Under the pieces are notes generated by a model, which made no database searches, was not told the DNA's origin, and worked only from the letters and a program-made list of their open reading frames with translations. The translations under genes were made by a program, and so were the position numbers. DNA of 64,000 nt from Sipunculus nudus. Lineage: Eukaryota; Annelida; Sipuncula; Golfingiida; Sipunculidae. Location: NCBI GenBank assembly GCA_026874595.1, contig JAPPUL010000089.1, positions 186,001 through 250,000 on the forward strand. The letters are read 5' to 3'. Positions 8,218 through 16,654 of the stretch are shown piece by piece (position 1 is the first letter of the stretch; the number at the start of each line of letters is the position of its first letter).

Positions 8218-9084
8218 ATGAAAGGATTAAAAGTGCTTATAAAGATATGGTTATTGATGTTACCAGTTTTATTATATTCGCAAGGAAGCCAAGAGCAAGT
8301 AGACAGGCTTATGGGGGAGGATGAGTTAGAAACAAAATATTATAAAACGTTCATAGAGAATTTTTACAAAGAAGATGAGTTATTAAGCGAGATAGACCCA
8401 GAAACTAACAGAAGTTTTTATATAGTGAAGTATAATAAGCAAGGGAAATTACATAGCGTTGCCTACTATACGGTAGAGGGGGAGGTAGTGGGCAGAAGGC
8501 GTGTAAAGCAGACACAAAATGTAAATAAAGACAAGCTAGCATATTATTCAATAAACTATAGATATAATGAACAAAGCCAGATAGTAAAGAAAGAGTTTAA
8601 AGATGAAAATAATAAACTATTATCCTATTACAAATACATATGGGATGAAAGAGCAGGGAAGGTAAGAAAACTTGAGAAATGGATAAAGACAAAATTTCTA
8701 GGTAAGATGCAAATGAACAGTGTAAATAGATACAAGTGGGAGGGAGATAATATAAAAGTGTTTACCTACTATGAAAATTACGTACCGATAGAGCGGTTTC
8801 ACTTTAGCCGCAATCCGAATACAGGAGAGAATCAGGAGGAGATATATCTAATAGGAAATAATAAGATATCCCTTTTCGTACTAACAAGGTATGAAAGGTT
8901 CAATCCGGAGAAGAAGAACGAGCGAACATTTTATGTAGAATACGAAAAGATAGAAGACAAGGTATACACAAGGAAATATAATCATGATAGAGTACTTATA
9001 GAAGAATCCCCCCCCATAGACACCTCAAACAGCGAAAGTGTGCAGGCAGGAGGAAGAGATAATAAAAGAGCAGGTGGAAATTAA
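8218..9084 (+). CDS. Secreted protein of unknown function
   Basis: This 288-residue protein has a signal peptide (basic start, hydrophobic core at residues 8-20, likely cleavage near LLYSQG). It is probably periplasmic or surface exposed, since no lipobox Cys or later membrane segment is seen. The mature part is rich in Tyr, Lys and Glu. It shows loosely repeating strand-like blocks of the form Y-x-Y-N-x-x-G or Q (VKYNKQGKLHSVAYY, INYRYNEQSQIVKKEF, YYKYIWDERAGKVRKLEKW), suggesting beta-sheet repeats resembling YD-type or MORN-like modules. I do not recognise the family. It stands alone, with over 200 bases of spacer on each side. Confidence 0.6.
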   Translation: MKGLKVLIKIWLLMLPVLLYSQGSQEQVDRLMGEDELETKYYKTFIENFYKEDELLSEIDPETNRSFYIVKYNKQGKLHSVAYYTVEGEVVGRRRVKQTQNVNKDKLAYYSINYRYNEQSQIVKKEFKDENNKLLSYYKYIWDERAGKVRKLEKWIKTKFLGKMQMNSVNRYKWEGDNIKVFTYYENYVPIERFHFSRNPNTGENQEEIYLIGNNKISLFVLTRYERFNPEKKNERTFYVEYEKIEDKVYTRKYNHDRVLIEESPPIDTSNSESVQAGGRDNKRAGGN

Positions 9085-9212
9085 AAGAATAGAAATCAGT
9101 AAGAATAGAGATATGGTGTTAAAAATATGGTGTTAAAAGAATAGCAGCAAAAGGAAGCAAAAGGAAGCAAAAGATAGAAGTTTATGTATTTGAAGAAATG
9201 AAGGAATAAAAC

Positions 9213-9383
9213 TTAACGTTTAGAGACTTTTTTGCCTGTTGCACTTTCAAAACAATCCTTACAAAAGTCTTGTAATTTGCCAACGTCGTCTCTAATGCAG
9301 CTTGCAATTTCTTTAGTCTCTCCACACTGTGAACAAATACTCATATAAGCTTCTTTTTTCTTAGCACTAATATAGCTAGCCAT
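9213..9383 (-). CDS. Small four-cysteine zinc-ribbon-like protein
   Basis: This is a 56-codon minus-strand frame in an otherwise empty spacer. The product starts MASYISAKKKEAYMSICSQC and contains a CSQC knuckle (Cys17, Cys20) and a CKDC knuckle (Cys41, Cys44), spaced like a treble-clef or zinc ribbon; Cys29 is additional. The tail is basic (GKKVSKR). A textbook AAGGAGG ribosome site lies 9 bases before the ATG, which is strong support for translation. Its function is unknown; small zinc-knuckle proteins often bind nucleic acid or ribosomes. Confidence 0.75.
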   Translation of the reverse strand: MASYISAKKKEAYMSICSQCGETKEIASCIRDDVGKLQDFCKDCFESATGKKVSKR

Positions 9384-9609
9384 TAAAACGTATCCTCCTT
9401 CAAAAAGCGTATAGGCAAGACATACAAAGAAAAAAACTAATGTGTAAACTAATGCATAAAGTTTAATAAAAAATGTATGTTATGTCAAATAGAGGAGTTT
9501 TTTTTATTAAAAATTAGAATAATATAGGCTTATAAAAGGATATAAATAAATATATTTTTATGATAATGTGAAATTGCAAATAAAAAGCAAATGATTGGTT
9601 TAATATGAC
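9384..9609. other. Divergent intergenic region
   Basis: This AT-rich spacer lies between the small zinc protein (minus) and ctpA (plus). It holds runs of T and A but no clear -35/-10 pair at standard spacing. No ribosome site is obvious before the ctpA ATG. Confidence 0.4.
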
Positions 9610-11001
9610 ATGAAAAAAGAGAGAATGTACCTAACATTAATGTTAAGTCTGTTTGGCATAATGTTTTTTGGAGGTTATTGTAGCTATCTAGGGCTTAGGA
9701 GTTATAATGGGATTGAGTATTCGAAATATCTTAGATTATATAAAGAAGCCTATAGAGTAATATTAGAAAACACAGTAGATACAGGAGTCAGTCGAAATAA
9801 GCTATTTGAAGGAGGATATAGGGGAGTATTTGCATCACTTTGGGACCAACATACAGCTTACCTAGACGTTGACACCTATAAATTATTTAATGAAAGCCTA
9901 GACGGAGGCTATGGTGGGGTGGGGATAGTATTTAGCAAGATAGATAATAGCATACGAGTTTTGTATACAAAAAAGAACTCTCCGGCTAAGAAAGCAGGGA
10001 TACGTTCACATGATATAATAGTAAAGATAGATAACAAGCCGACTATAGGACTTAGTGAACTTGAGTTTACGAAATTGGTAAGGGGAGCAAAAGGCACAAA
10101 AGTTAAGATAGTAGTAAAAAGAGCAGAGAAGACAAAAGAGTTTGAAATAAAAAGAGAAGATATAGAGGAGAAAATAATAGAAGATGAGTTAGTTGGAGAA
10201 GGCATATATTATATAAAGCTAAAGCAGTTTGGTCGTAATACGGCTTCCGAGCTAGGAAAACTTTTGTTAAGCCTTAAGAAGCGAAAGATAGAAGGACTTA
10301 TAATTGATCTACGGGGGAATGGAGGGGGGACATTACTATCGGGTCTGCATATGACGAGTTATTTCCTTAGGGGCGGGAGTGTGATATTTCATATGATAAC
10401 AAGTAATGGTATTGAAAAGATATATACAACAAGAGAGGGTATATTTAGGAAAGAACCTATAGTTATGCTATCAGATGGATTGACAGCGTCAGCATCAGAG
10501 ATATTTATAGGAGCGCTACAAGATAATGAACGTGGTATTTTGGTGGGGATGAATACATATGGCAAGGGGTCGATACAAGGTTTTAGGAGTTTTGAAGCTA
10601 TAAAGGGGCGAGGAGCAAAGCTTACCTACGCGCGATGGTACACACCATCAGGGCAAGACGTAAATAATATAGGGCTGGCCCCGGATATAAAAGTAGAGGA
10701 AGAAAAGCCTAGTATAGAGACAAGATATAATCTTAAAAAACTATATAAGAGCAAATTAGTGTATGAATATGTTAAAGATAATGTTAATGTAAAGCATCTT
10801 AGTCAGGAGCGAATAAATGGCTTTATAAAGCTTGTTAGAAGGCGTGGATATATTTTAGCTGATAAGGATATAATAAGAGCGTTAAAGCGTGAATTTTATA
10901 TGTATAAGGAAGAGATTGTGTTGGACATGGAATATGACAGGGTGCTTAAAGAAGGATATACTAACTTGCTGAAAAAGGTTTTAGAGGGGCGGAAGAAGTA
11001 G
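9610..11001 (+). CDS. ctpA: Carboxy-terminal processing serine protease (S41, CtpA/Prc family)
   Basis: This is a periplasmic protease of 463 residues. A membrane or signal segment spans residues 7-28, a PDZ domain about 90-165 (GYGGVGIVFSK, then AGIRSHDIIVKIDNKP) and the S41 core about 190-360. The Ser-Lys dyad is visible: Ser294 in TASASEIF and Lys319 in YGKGSIQ, 25 residues apart as in Prc. The oxyanion block IIDLRGNGGGTLLSG is present, as is the LTYARWYTPSGQ substrate strand. Family members trim C-termini of envelope proteins. The C-terminal 90 residues are charged and helical. Confidence 0.92.
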   Translation: MKKERMYLTLMLSLFGIMFFGGYCSYLGLRSYNGIEYSKYLRLYKEAYRVILENTVDTGVSRNKLFEGGYRGVFASLWDQHTAYLDVDTYKLFNESLDGGYGGVGIVFSKIDNSIRVLYTKKNSPAKKAGIRSHDIIVKIDNKPTIGLSELEFTKLVRGAKGTKVKIVVKRAEKTKEFEIKREDIEEKIIEDELVGEGIYYIKLKQFGRNTASELGKLLLSLKKRKIEGLIIDLRGNGGGTLLSGLHMTSYFLRGGSVIFHMITSNGIEKIYTTREGIFRKEPIVMLSDGLTASASEIFIGALQDNERGILVGMNTYGKGSIQGFRSFEAIKGRGAKLTYARWYTPSGQDVNNIGLAPDIKVEEEKPSIETRYNLKKLYKSKLVYEYVKDNVNVKHLSQERINGFIKLVRRRGYILADKDIIRALKREFYMYKEEIVLDMEYDRVLKEGYTNLLKKVLEGRKK

Positions 11002-11024
11002 TTTTGTAGGGGCGAGGCTATATG

Positions 11025-12149
11025 TTAAACTCTTTGTAGAAAGGGTTTAATGGCTAAGGAGAAGGTATCAATATCTTGTAAGATGTTATAGATATGAAAA
11101 GAGGCACGAATGGCATTACCTCTAATAGATACGATAATATTTTGTTTTCTTAAACTATCTTTAACTTTGGAAGGATTTTGAACATTGATGAGCAAAATAC
11201 CGCTTAAAGAGTTAGTATCAGAAATAGGGCTCAAGATATATTTTTTATTTATAGAGTTTATAGCATAAAGAGTAAGGTCAATAATTCTATTAGATATTTT
11301 GTCTTGCCCGATGGACTTAAAAAGGTCAATAGACTCCCCTAGAGCGAGAATGGGGGGATAACAAAGGGAGCCGACTTCAAGTGAGCTAGCACTATTTTTC
11401 TTATTAATAATGTTATTATTCATGAGAGCAGGATTTTGATTACTAAGCCATCCGAAGACGGGATTAATATTAAAAAGGCGCTGCATTTTTCTGCTAATGA
11501 AAAGAATAGCAACCCCGTATCCAGCCATAGACCATTTTAAGGTATTAGCTACAAGAAAATCGATTTGCATATTCCTAACATTTATATTGAAGGCGCCCAA
11601 AGACTGAGTAGCATTAACAACAAAGAAACAATTATTGTTCTTAGCAAGTTGAGCTAAGGAATGTAAGTTTTGCCTAAACCCGGTTTTATATTGAACATGA
11701 CTTGAGACAATAATTTTGGTATTATTGTTAATATAGTGTTTAATAAGTTCAATAGGGTATGAGTAGTTATCAGGTTCAACAAGCTTAAGGTCGAAGTTAT
11801 TATTAATCCAAGGGAGAGTAGAAGAAGGGAATTCGTCTTTCATGGAGATAACGCGTCCTTGATTTTTTAAGATAAGAGATATAAAGTTCATAGCAAGAGA
11901 GGCATTAGAAACGAATGCAATTTCATCTTTGTAAGCGTTAATAAGGGATGCAACATTCTCCCTAATGAGTTCGATTTTAGAAATCCAATCTTCAAAGAAG
12001 ATATCGCCGTGAAAAAGCATTTGTTTATAAAAGGTACAAGCAGCGTCGAAAGAATTCTTATGCAAAGGAGAAGCCTCAGCAGCATTTAGGTAGCAATAAT
12101 TTTTTAAAGCAGGGAATAATTCTCTAATAGGCTGCCAAGATGAGGACAT
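11025..12149 (-). CDS. PLP-dependent class V aminotransferase (cysteine desulfurase-like)
   Basis: This 374-residue fold-type I PLP enzyme has the Schiff-base lysine in ANTLKWSMAGYGVAIL (about residue 204). The cofactor-binding Asp or His region around VVNATQSLGAFNI shows Asn-Ala-Thr-Gln in place of the usual D-x-x-Q/H. The start, FPALKNYCYLNAAEASP, resembles the CsdA or isopenicillin-N-epimerase-like branch. I see no obvious catalytic Cys loop typical of SufS, so sulfur transfer is not assured. It is isolated on the minus strand between ctpA and the cNMP regulator, and no suf or isc genes are near. Confidence 0.75.
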   Translation of the reverse strand: MSSSWQPIRELFPALKNYCYLNAAEASPLHKNSFDAACTFYKQMLFHGDIFFEDWISKIELIRENVASLINAYKDEIAFVSNASLAMNFISLILKNQGRVISMKDEFPSSTLPWINNNFDLKLVEPDNYSYPIELIKHYINNNTKIIVSSHVQYKTGFRQNLHSLAQLAKNNNCFFVVNATQSLGAFNINVRNMQIDFLVANTLKWSMAGYGVAILFISRKMQRLFNINPVFGWLSNQNPALMNNNIINKKNSASSLEVGSLCYPPILALGESIDLFKSIGQDKISNRIIDLTLYAINSINKKYILSPISDTNSLSGILLINVQNPSKVKDSLRKQNIIVSIRGNAIRASFHIYNILQDIDTFSLAIKPFLQRV

Positions 12150-12342
12150 AATATAATAAATATAAGTTTTTAAAAAAATAAATAGTGTAGGAAAAAAAAA
12201 GAAGTCTAAAGTAAAAATCTAAACTAAATTGCAAAAGATACCGAGTAAAAGCAATAGGAGAGCTAGGCTTAAGAGGAATAGAAGTAATAAGAGATATAAA
12301 TATATGAAATTTAAGGATGCATTGAATTACCGGGAGATATAG

Positions 12343-13647
12343 ATGAGCGTTCCTGTAAAACTTGGGATAAAGAATTTTCGTAAAGATACATTTATAATGA
12401 TAGAGGGTAAATCAGATGATGGGATAGATGTATTTTTCATAATAAAATCCGGGATAGTTCGAATAACCCGAGAATTCAACACAATATATGGAGATGATAG
12501 AGGAGAGCAGTACAAAGAGGGAGATTTTTTTGGATTAATATCGTGTATGAGTGGTCATTCAAGGGAAGAGAGTGCGTATGCGCTAACAGATGTAACGTTA
12601 ATACTTGTAAAACGCGATCAATTTGGTTTTTTAATCCAAAGTAATGCATCAATTGCAATGAGAATACTTAGAGTATTTAGTTCAAACTTAAGATATATAG
12701 ACGATCGAATGACTTCTCAGGAAGAGGAATCAGATATATTAGCTGATGATGAAAGCCCAAAGGAGGCGGTGATAGATAGTGAGGAGCTTGATCGAGAACA
12801 GCTTAGTGAACAGATATATAATATAGGGACATATTACGAGTCAATAAAGCAGTATAATCAAGCAGTATATGCCTATATAAGATATATAGAGTATGCGCCG
12901 GAAGGAAACTATGTGCAAGAGGCAAAGACAAAACTACAAAGTCTAACACCCCTTGCAAAAGATGCATTAAATCCTGCTAATAATGAGATAAAGGGCTGGC
13001 AAAGAGATTTTGTAGACAACACATTCATCTTCTGTGAACATGAGAAGGGGGGAGAATTATATGTAATACAAAAGGGTCAGGTAAAGATAACAAAGCTAGT
13101 AAATAATCAAGAACAAGTGATAGCAGTATTAAAGCCAGGAGATATATTCGGAGAGATGGCATTGCTTAACGAAAAGCCAAGAAGCGCCTCAGCGATAGCC
13201 TTTGGAGAAGTAAATACACTATATGTAAACAAAGCAAATTTTGAAATGATGGTAAAAAGCGAGCCTCAGCTGGTAACAAAGTTAATAACCTTACTAAGTG
13301 AACGTATTTGGACAGGGTATAGACAGCTTGCAATAAAGCTAATAAAAAACCCAGTAGTTAAAATGCTTGATTTATTATTGTTGCAAGTGGAGAAGGAAAT
13401 GATACCGATAGATAGAACAAGCCATACATTTAATTTTGGGTTAACGGAGCTAAGCGGGCTTGCGGGGTTGTCGAAGGAAGAGAGTAAGGATGCGTTGGTT
13501 GAGATATTAAAGCTAAAGACGATAGATTTATCAGGAGAAGATAAGCGGATAAAATGTTCGAATTTATTTGAATTACAAAAGGAAGTAAATATCCTAAAGA
13601 CGAAGGAAAGACGCGAGGCGAAAAAGCAGCAAAAGCCAAAGCAATAA
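12343..13647 (+). CDS. Regulator with two cyclic-nucleotide-binding-type domains, TPR linker and C-terminal HTH-like domain
   Basis: This 434-residue cytosolic protein has two CRP-like beta-roll domains. Domain A (about 5-125) contains GDFFGLISCMSG. Domain B (about 212-340) contains the best P-loop-like cassette, GDIFGEMALLNEKPRSASA, including the phosphate-binding Glu and Arg. Between them, YNIGTYYESIKQYNQAVYAYIRY forms a TPR-like hairpin. The C-terminus (about 365-420) is helical, with LTELSGLAGLSKEESKDALVEI resembling a CRP-type HTH. Domain A lacks the Arg of the cassette and is probably structural. The architecture resembles spirochaetal CRP-like proteins. A GGGAG ribosome site precedes the ATG. 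Confidence 0.85.
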   Translation: MSVPVKLGIKNFRKDTFIMIEGKSDDGIDVFFIIKSGIVRITREFNTIYGDDRGEQYKEGDFFGLISCMSGHSREESAYALTDVTLILVKRDQFGFLIQSNASIAMRILRVFSSNLRYIDDRMTSQEEESDILADDESPKEAVIDSEELDREQLSEQIYNIGTYYESIKQYNQAVYAYIRYIEYAPEGNYVQEAKTKLQSLTPLAKDALNPANNEIKGWQRDFVDNTFIFCEHEKGGELYVIQKGQVKITKLVNNQEQVIAVLKPGDIFGEMALLNEKPRSASAIAFGEVNTLYVNKANFEMMVKSEPQLVTKLITLLSERIWTGYRQLAIKLIKNPVVKMLDLLLLQVEKEMIPIDRTSHTFNFGLTELSGLAGLSKEESKDALVEILKLKTIDLSGEDKRIKCSNLFELQKEVNILKTKERREAKKQQKPKQ

Positions 13648-13737
13648 TATAAGCTACAAATTCATATAAAAAAAACAATCAAAAAAACACTAAAGAAATA
13701 GCAATAAAGAGTATAAAATAGTTTTGTAGACAACAGA

Positions 13738-13766
13738 TTGACAAAAGATAAGAAACTCATTATACT
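13738..13766 (+). promoter_or_regulatory. Sigma-70-type promoter for hppA
   Basis: TTGACA at 13738-13743, a 17-base spacer and TATACT at 13761-13766 sit 60 bases before the hppA ATG. This near-consensus arrangement indicates that hppA has its own strong vegetative promoter. Confidence 0.8.
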
Positions 13767-13826
13767 TAAGGCGTAAAAAATTAGCTAAGGCATTATGTCT
13801 AATAAAAAAAGGGGTTTCAAAAAATA

Positions 13827-15959
13827 ATGGGATTGACAGTACTAGCACCATTAGGTGCACTAGCGGCAGTAACATTTGCTATAATATTATCCTTACAGAT
13901 TCTAAAGAAGACAGAAGGGACGGAACGTATGATAGAGATAGCAAAATACATACGAGAAGGAGCAGGAGCCTATTTAAGGCGACAATATGTCGTTATAGGG
14001 ATATTTTTAGGGATAGTATTTGTACTATTGCTAATTAAGGCAGCGTATGTGGATTCAGCTCGGATAGGTAGCGCCGCATATTACATACCGTTTTCGTTTT
14101 TATCCGGAGCAATATTCTCAGCCCTAGCCGGGTTTTTTGGTATGAAGATAGCAACGAGTTCGAATGCAAGAACAGCCTGGGGAGCAAAGAGTTCGTTAAA
14201 CGAAGGGCTTAGAATAGCCTTTAATTCAGGGACGGTGATGGGGATGTTGGTAGTGGGTCTTGGATTATTTCATTTGTCGTTATGGTATTTTGTATTGGGA
14301 GCCCCTAGTGCAAGCGATCAAACACAGATGTCAATAATAACCGATATACTAGTAAGTTCAGGGCTTGGGGCATCATCTATGGCATTATTTGCCCGTGTGG
14401 GAGGCGGAATATTCACAAAGGCGGCAGACGTGGGAGCAGATTTGGTAGGGAAGGTAGAAGCAGGCATACCTGAGGATGACCCAAGGAATCCGGCAACGAT
14501 AGCAGATAACGTAGGAGATAACGTAGGAGACGTAGCCGGGATGGGAGCAGATTTGTATGAATCATATATAGGTTCAATGGTAGCAACGATGGCAATAGCG
14601 GCCTTTGCGTTTTCGCATATAGGAGGAGGAGGATATTATATGTTTGTGAGTGCGCCATTAACGCTTGCGGCATTAGGGGTATTTTCGTCAATAATTGGTA
14701 CATTTTTCGTAAAGACGGGAGATAATACAGAGAGTGCAGGGTTGCTATGGGCTTTACGTAAGGGAATATACCTGTCATCTGTCATAATGATCGTGTTGTC
14801 TTTTCTCTATGTAAATTTTGGATTAAAGGGAATATATTCTCTTGGCTTAGGGGGTATGGGCATATTTTTTGCTGTCTTAATAGGCCTTATTGCGGGAAAT
14901 ATAATAGGCTATTTCACAGAATACTACACAGCCTATGAATATAAGCCGACCCAAGAGCTTGCAAAGCAGGCCAAAACAGGGCCCGCAACTATAATAATAG
15001 CAGGCTTATCAGTAGGTATGACCTCGACATTGATACCAGTATTCACAATAGTGCTTGCAACGATAGGAGCATTTTACGTGGCAGGAGGGGGAGTAGATTA
15101 TCAATATGGACTATTTGGGATAGGTATGGCGGCGATAGGGATGTTATCGACACTTGGAATAACGCTTGCAACGGATGCCTATGGGCCGGTTGCGGATAAT
15201 GCGGGAGGAATAGCCGAGATGGGAGGCTTGGAGCCGGAGGTACGAGAGAGGACGGATGCCTTGGATGCACTTGGTAACACTACGGCGGCAACAGGAAAAG
15301 GTTTTGCAATAGGTTCAGCAGCACTAACAGCGTTAACGTTGCTGGTGGCCTATACTCAAACCCTAGGAATCAAAGTATCAGATGTAGGGATAACAGATCC
15401 AATTATATTGGTGGGACTTTTTATAGGAGCAGTGCTTCCGTTTTACTTTAGTTCACTAACGATGAATGCAGTAGGTAAGGCAGCAGGGGCTATGGTAGAT
15501 GAGGTGCGGCGACAATTCCGTGAAACAAAAGGGATAATGGAAGGGACTGCAAAACCTGATTATGCGGCTTGTGTTGAGATAAGTACCAAAGGAGCACAAA
15601 AAGAGATGATAAGTCCTGCAGTACTTGCTATTGTAGCTCCTGTTTTGGTGGGGATTATTTTTGGCGAGAAGGCAGTTGTAGCACTTTTGGCAGGGTCTTT
15701 GGTATCAGGATTCTCACTTGCAATTATGATGGCCAATGCAGGTGGAGCGTGGGACAATGCAAAGAAATATATTGAGAATGGGCACCTTGGAGGGAAAGGT
15801 TCAGAGAGTCACAAAGCAGCAGTTGTTGGGGATACGGTAGGAGATCCTTTTAAGGACACATCAGGTCCTTCTATAAATATATTACTTAAGCTTATGGCTA
15901 TGGTTGCAATAGTATCTGTAACAGCTATTAGTGCCATACGAGGTGCTTTATTTTCTTAG
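13827..15959 (+). CDS. hppA: Membrane-bound ion-translocating pyrophosphatase, K+-dependent type
   Basis: This protein hydrolyses pyrophosphate and pumps H+ or Na+ across the membrane. Its 710 residues with about 16 hydrophobic segments match the family. The substrate motif [20 protein letters not shown] is visible (about 193-212), as are [19 protein letters not shown] and the C-terminal [15 protein letters not shown]. In the [16 protein letters not shown] segment the position after GNTT is Ala, which marks the K+-dependent class; K+-independent enzymes have Lys. H+ versus Na+ specificity is not settled by eye. Codon endings shift from A-rich to T-rich in about the last 400 bases. Confidence 0.95.
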   Translation: MGLTVLAPLGALAAVTFAIILSLQILKKTEGTERMIEIAKYIREGAGAYLRRQYVVIGIFLGIVFVLLLIKAAYVDSARIGSAAYYIPFSFLSGAIFSALAGFFGMKIATSSNARTAWGAKSSLNEGLRIAFNSGTVMGMLVVGLGLFHLSLWYFVLGAPSASDQTQMSIITDILVSSGLGASSMALFARVGGGIFTKAADVGADLVGKVEAGIPEDDPRNPATIADNVGDNVGDVAGMGADLYESYIGSMVATMAIAAFAFSHIGGGGYYMFVSAPLTLAALGVFSSIIGTFFVKTGDNTESAGLLWALRKGIYLSSVIMIVLSFLYVNFGLKGIYSLGLGGMGIFFAVLIGLIAGNIIGYFTEYYTAYEYKPTQELAKQAKTGPATIIIAGLSVGMTSTLIPVFTIVLATIGAFYVAGGGVDYQYGLFGIGMAAIGMLSTLGITLATDAYGPVADNAGGIAEMGGLEPEVRERTDALDALGNTTAATGKGFAIGSAALTALTLLVAYTQTLGIKVSDVGITDPIILVGLFIGAVLPFYFSSLTMNAVGKAAGAMVDEVRRQFRETKGIMEGTAKPDYAACVEISTKGAQKEMISPAVLAIVAPVLVGIIFGEKAVVALLAGSLVSGFSLAIMMANAGGAWDNAKKYIENGHLGGKGSESHKAAVVGDTVGDPFKDTSGPSINILLKLMAMVAIVSVTAISAIRGALFS

Positions 15960-15980
15960 TAGTTTTATTAAAGGTTAAGA

Positions 15981-16033
15981 TTTAAATGCTGCGTTATTTG
16001 TAATCCTTTATTATAAATAGTGCAGCAGTTTAA
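15981..16033. terminator. Imperfect inverted repeat between hppA and cheW
   Basis: TTTAAATGCTGC (15981-15992) is complementary, with one bulge, to GCAGCAGTTTAA (16022-16033) across a loop of about 29 bases. It is 21 bases past the hppA stop. It has no long T tract, so it is at best a weak terminator or an RNA-stability hairpin. Confidence 0.4.
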
Positions 16034-16140
16034 GTTTATTGTACTGTTTTATTTGTTTAACAAATTACTTTTATTAAAATATATGATATAAAACTATATG
16101 ATATATTATGTTTGTTATTTATCATGAATAAGGATAAATA

Positions 16141-16614
16141 ATGAATGGTAATACAAGTAATAAGATGGATAAAGTAAAACAAAAAAGCAAACGACAGCTT
16201 GTTACCTTCCTGCTCTCTGATGAGAGATATGGTGTTGATATCATGCATGCCAAAGAAATAATACGTATGGTCAACATTATGTCTGTTCCAAATTCTCTTG
16301 ACTTTGTCTTAGGTGTTATAAATCTTAGAGGAGATATTATACCTGTTATTGACTTGAAAAGACGATTTAATCTTGTAAGTAAAACTAAAAGTAAGGGAGT
16401 TATTATTCTTTCCCTTTATGACTCTATGATCGGTATTTCTGTAGATAAAATACTTCGTGTTGCCACCTTCGATGAAAATTCTATTCAACCAACTCCATCT
16501 GTTGTCTCAGGAGTCGATACTGATTATATTACCGGCATTGTCCAAGACCTAGACTCATCATCAACCGATAATAAGCTAATATTAATTTTAGATATTAATA
16601 AACTCTTTGCTTAA
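16141..16614 (+). CDS. cheW: Chemotaxis coupling protein CheW
   Basis: CheW bridges chemoreceptors to the CheA kinase at the inner face of the membrane. The 157-residue protein shows the fold landmarks: QLVTFLLSDERYGVDIMHAKEII, VPNSLDFVLGVINLRGDIIPVIDL with the conserved NLRG block, and a C-terminal LILILDINKLF. An N-terminal basic tail of about 18 residues precedes the domain. AAGGA stands 8 bases before the ATG. It is convergent with rpoC and isolated from other chemotaxis genes. Its codons end mostly in T, unlike most plus-strand genes upstream. Confidence 0.93.
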   Translation: MNGNTSNKMDKVKQKSKRQLVTFLLSDERYGVDIMHAKEIIRMVNIMSVPNSLDFVLGVINLRGDIIPVIDLKRRFNLVSKTKSKGVIILSLYDSMIGISVDKILRVATFDENSIQPTPSVVSGVDTDYITGIVQDLDSSSTDNKLILILDINKLFA

Positions 16615-16654
16615 TTTTATCCTTCTATTCTTTTTATCTTTCTATTTGTTTTGT

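Noticed and set aside
11025-12149. SufS cysteine desulfurase
   Set aside because: The PLP lysine is present but no catalytic Cys loop or neighbouring suf genes are seen, so only the broader class V assignment is kept.
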